Source of the DNA: RGDT01 sp964630925
GTDB taxonomy: Bacteria > Planctomycetota > Planctomycetia > Gemmatales > Gemmataceae
Assembly (NCBI GenBank): GCA_964630925.1
Contig: CAZVZK010000216.1
Span: 1-13,834 of the forward strand
Direction: 5' to 3'
Length of the DNA stretch: 13,834 nucleotides
Of this stretch, positions 13,213-13,834 are shown in pieces. Numbering within the stretch: the first letter of the stretch is position 1; each line of letters opens with the position of its first letter. A model generated the notes under the pieces. The model saw only the letters and a program-made list of their open reading frames with translations, was not told the DNA's origin and searched no databases. A program made the position numbers and the translations under genes.

Positions 13213-13785
13213 ATGCCAGCCATCGGCGTGATGCTCCTGTCCGTCGTGGTATCCGCCCCGCCACCCGCGATTCAGCCGCTGTCACCGCGCGCCCCGCTGC
13301 TGGGCACCGGGGGGCGCGGGCCGGTGCCGTTCGACCCCGAGCCTCTGGCCCTGCGTCTGGCGGAGTGGATGGGCGTGCCCCTAGAGGACTTCCTCGGCCC
13401 GCAGAGGCGCAGCCGCGTCTACTACGTGCCCTGGCAGCGCAAACTCTGCGCGTTCCTTGACCTGGCGCTGGGTGACCCCAAGGATTACCGCGCCGTCCTC
13501 AAGGAGATCCGTGAGAAAAGGGACTTCGCGCTCACATTCGCTACCGCCCAGCGCCGAACAATCACAACTTTGGAAGAGGCCGTCAAGAATGAGATGATGA
13601 GGGCCGCGCCTAATGGCGATCGCATCGACTCCTGGAAACAAACGATTGAGACAGCACGGAGGGGGGAGACACGCAATCGCGGCATCCACTTGGGGAAGAT
13701 CCGGGAGGAGATGGCCGTGGAGGCGGTCGGCAACATCATCGAGCGTGCCCAAGCCGAGGTGCGTCGGCGTCGGGGCGAGCCCTGA
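13213..13785 (+). CDS. Secreted hypothetical protein
   Basis: A 190-residue protein I do not recognise. A short hydrophobic N-terminus (MPAIGVMLLSVVVSAPPPA) suggests export. A proline-rich stretch follows (20-45), then an alpha-helical charged region with DPEPLALRLAEWMGVPLEDF (41-60), WQRKLCAFLDLALGD (74-88) and a long Lys/Glu/Arg-rich end (95-187). The frame extends upstream to 13150 but enters the hairpin. ATG at 13213 follows GGGAG with good spacing. Base use shifts inside the gene: the second half (from about 13485) uses more AT-ending codons (ACA, ACT, AAT, AAA, ATT) than any other gene in the window. Confidence 0.65.
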   Translation: MPAIGVMLLSVVVSAPPPAIQPLSPRAPLLGTGGRGPVPFDPEPLALRLAEWMGVPLEDFLGPQRRSRVYYVPWQRKLCAFLDLALGDPKDYRAVLKEIREKRDFALTFATAQRRTITTLEEAVKNEMMRAAPNGDRIDSWKQTIETARRGETRNRGIHLGKIREEMAVEAVGNIIERAQAEVRRRRGEP

Positions 13786-13795
13786 GAGGTTGTGA

Positions 13796-13834
13796 ATGAA
13801 ACGGGCGTTGATAGGAATAGGGAGGATACGGCCG
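13796..13834 (+). CDS. Possible start of another gene, cut by the window end
   Basis: ATG at 13796, ten bases after the preceding stop and with GAGAGG before it, opens thirteen codons (MKRALIGIGRIRP) to the window end. Three ATA codons are unusual here. Alternatively GGGAGGA at 13820-13826 is the ribosome binding site of a gene starting just beyond the window. Confidence 0.25.
   Translation, partial: MKRALIGIGRIRP

Overview
The window looks like chromosomal DNA from a high-GC planctomycete, most likely a member of the Gemmataceae. The reasons are the TIGR02996 'repeat-companion' domain heading two leucine-rich-repeat proteins (a domain I know mainly from Gemmata and relatives), a large serine/threonine kinase of Gemmata type fused to a formylglycine-generating-enzyme-like domain, an Uma2 nuclease-family gene, and strong GC bias at third codon positions. 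No rRNA, tRNA, CRISPR array or phage structural gene was seen.

Layout. (1) 1-302: the C-terminal end of a TIGR03032-family protein on +, probably cut off near position 50. A perfect hairpin follows, with the stop codons of two convergent genes in its arms. (2) 315-4866: five closely spaced genes on -, read as WD40-B, WD40-A, a CaMKII-association-domain-like protein, LRR-2 and LRR-1. Two tandem paralogue pairs flank a small NTF2-fold protein. (3) 4894-5809: a REP/RAYT module. An HUH transposase of the REP-associated type lies between two 79-bp direct copies of a double hairpin with outward GTAG tetranucleotides. (4) 5901-8222: kinase / topoisomerase-type zinc ribbon / FGE-like fusion on +, with a candidate promoter just outside the second REP copy. 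(5) 8264-10259: purD and an Uma2-family gene as a coupled pair on -; purD carries an insertion of about 40 residues in its ATP-grasp region. (6) 10357-11199: twin-arginine metallophosphoesterase on +, followed by a second, differently sequenced GTAG double hairpin. (7) 11406-12761: a secreted coiled-coil protein (+) converging with a two-TM PH-like membrane protein (-). (8) 12841-13834: a remnant of an adhesin-like protein ending in a strong hairpin, then a secreted hypothetical, then perhaps the start of another gene.

How the parts may work together. The five-gene cluster is built from interaction modules (beta-propellers, LRRs, an oligomerising NTF2 fold) and has no obvious enzyme. The nearest enzyme is the kinase fusion on the other side of the transposase module. 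A link between them is inference only. Only 27 bases separate the first gene of the cluster from the REP copy, so its transcription must start within or beyond the element. The strongest candidates for follow-up are the bacterial CaMKII-association-like gene in this cluster, the kinase/zinc-ribbon/FGE-like fusion lacking one of the two FGE cysteines, and the RAYT whose last codons and stop are supplied by its own REP.
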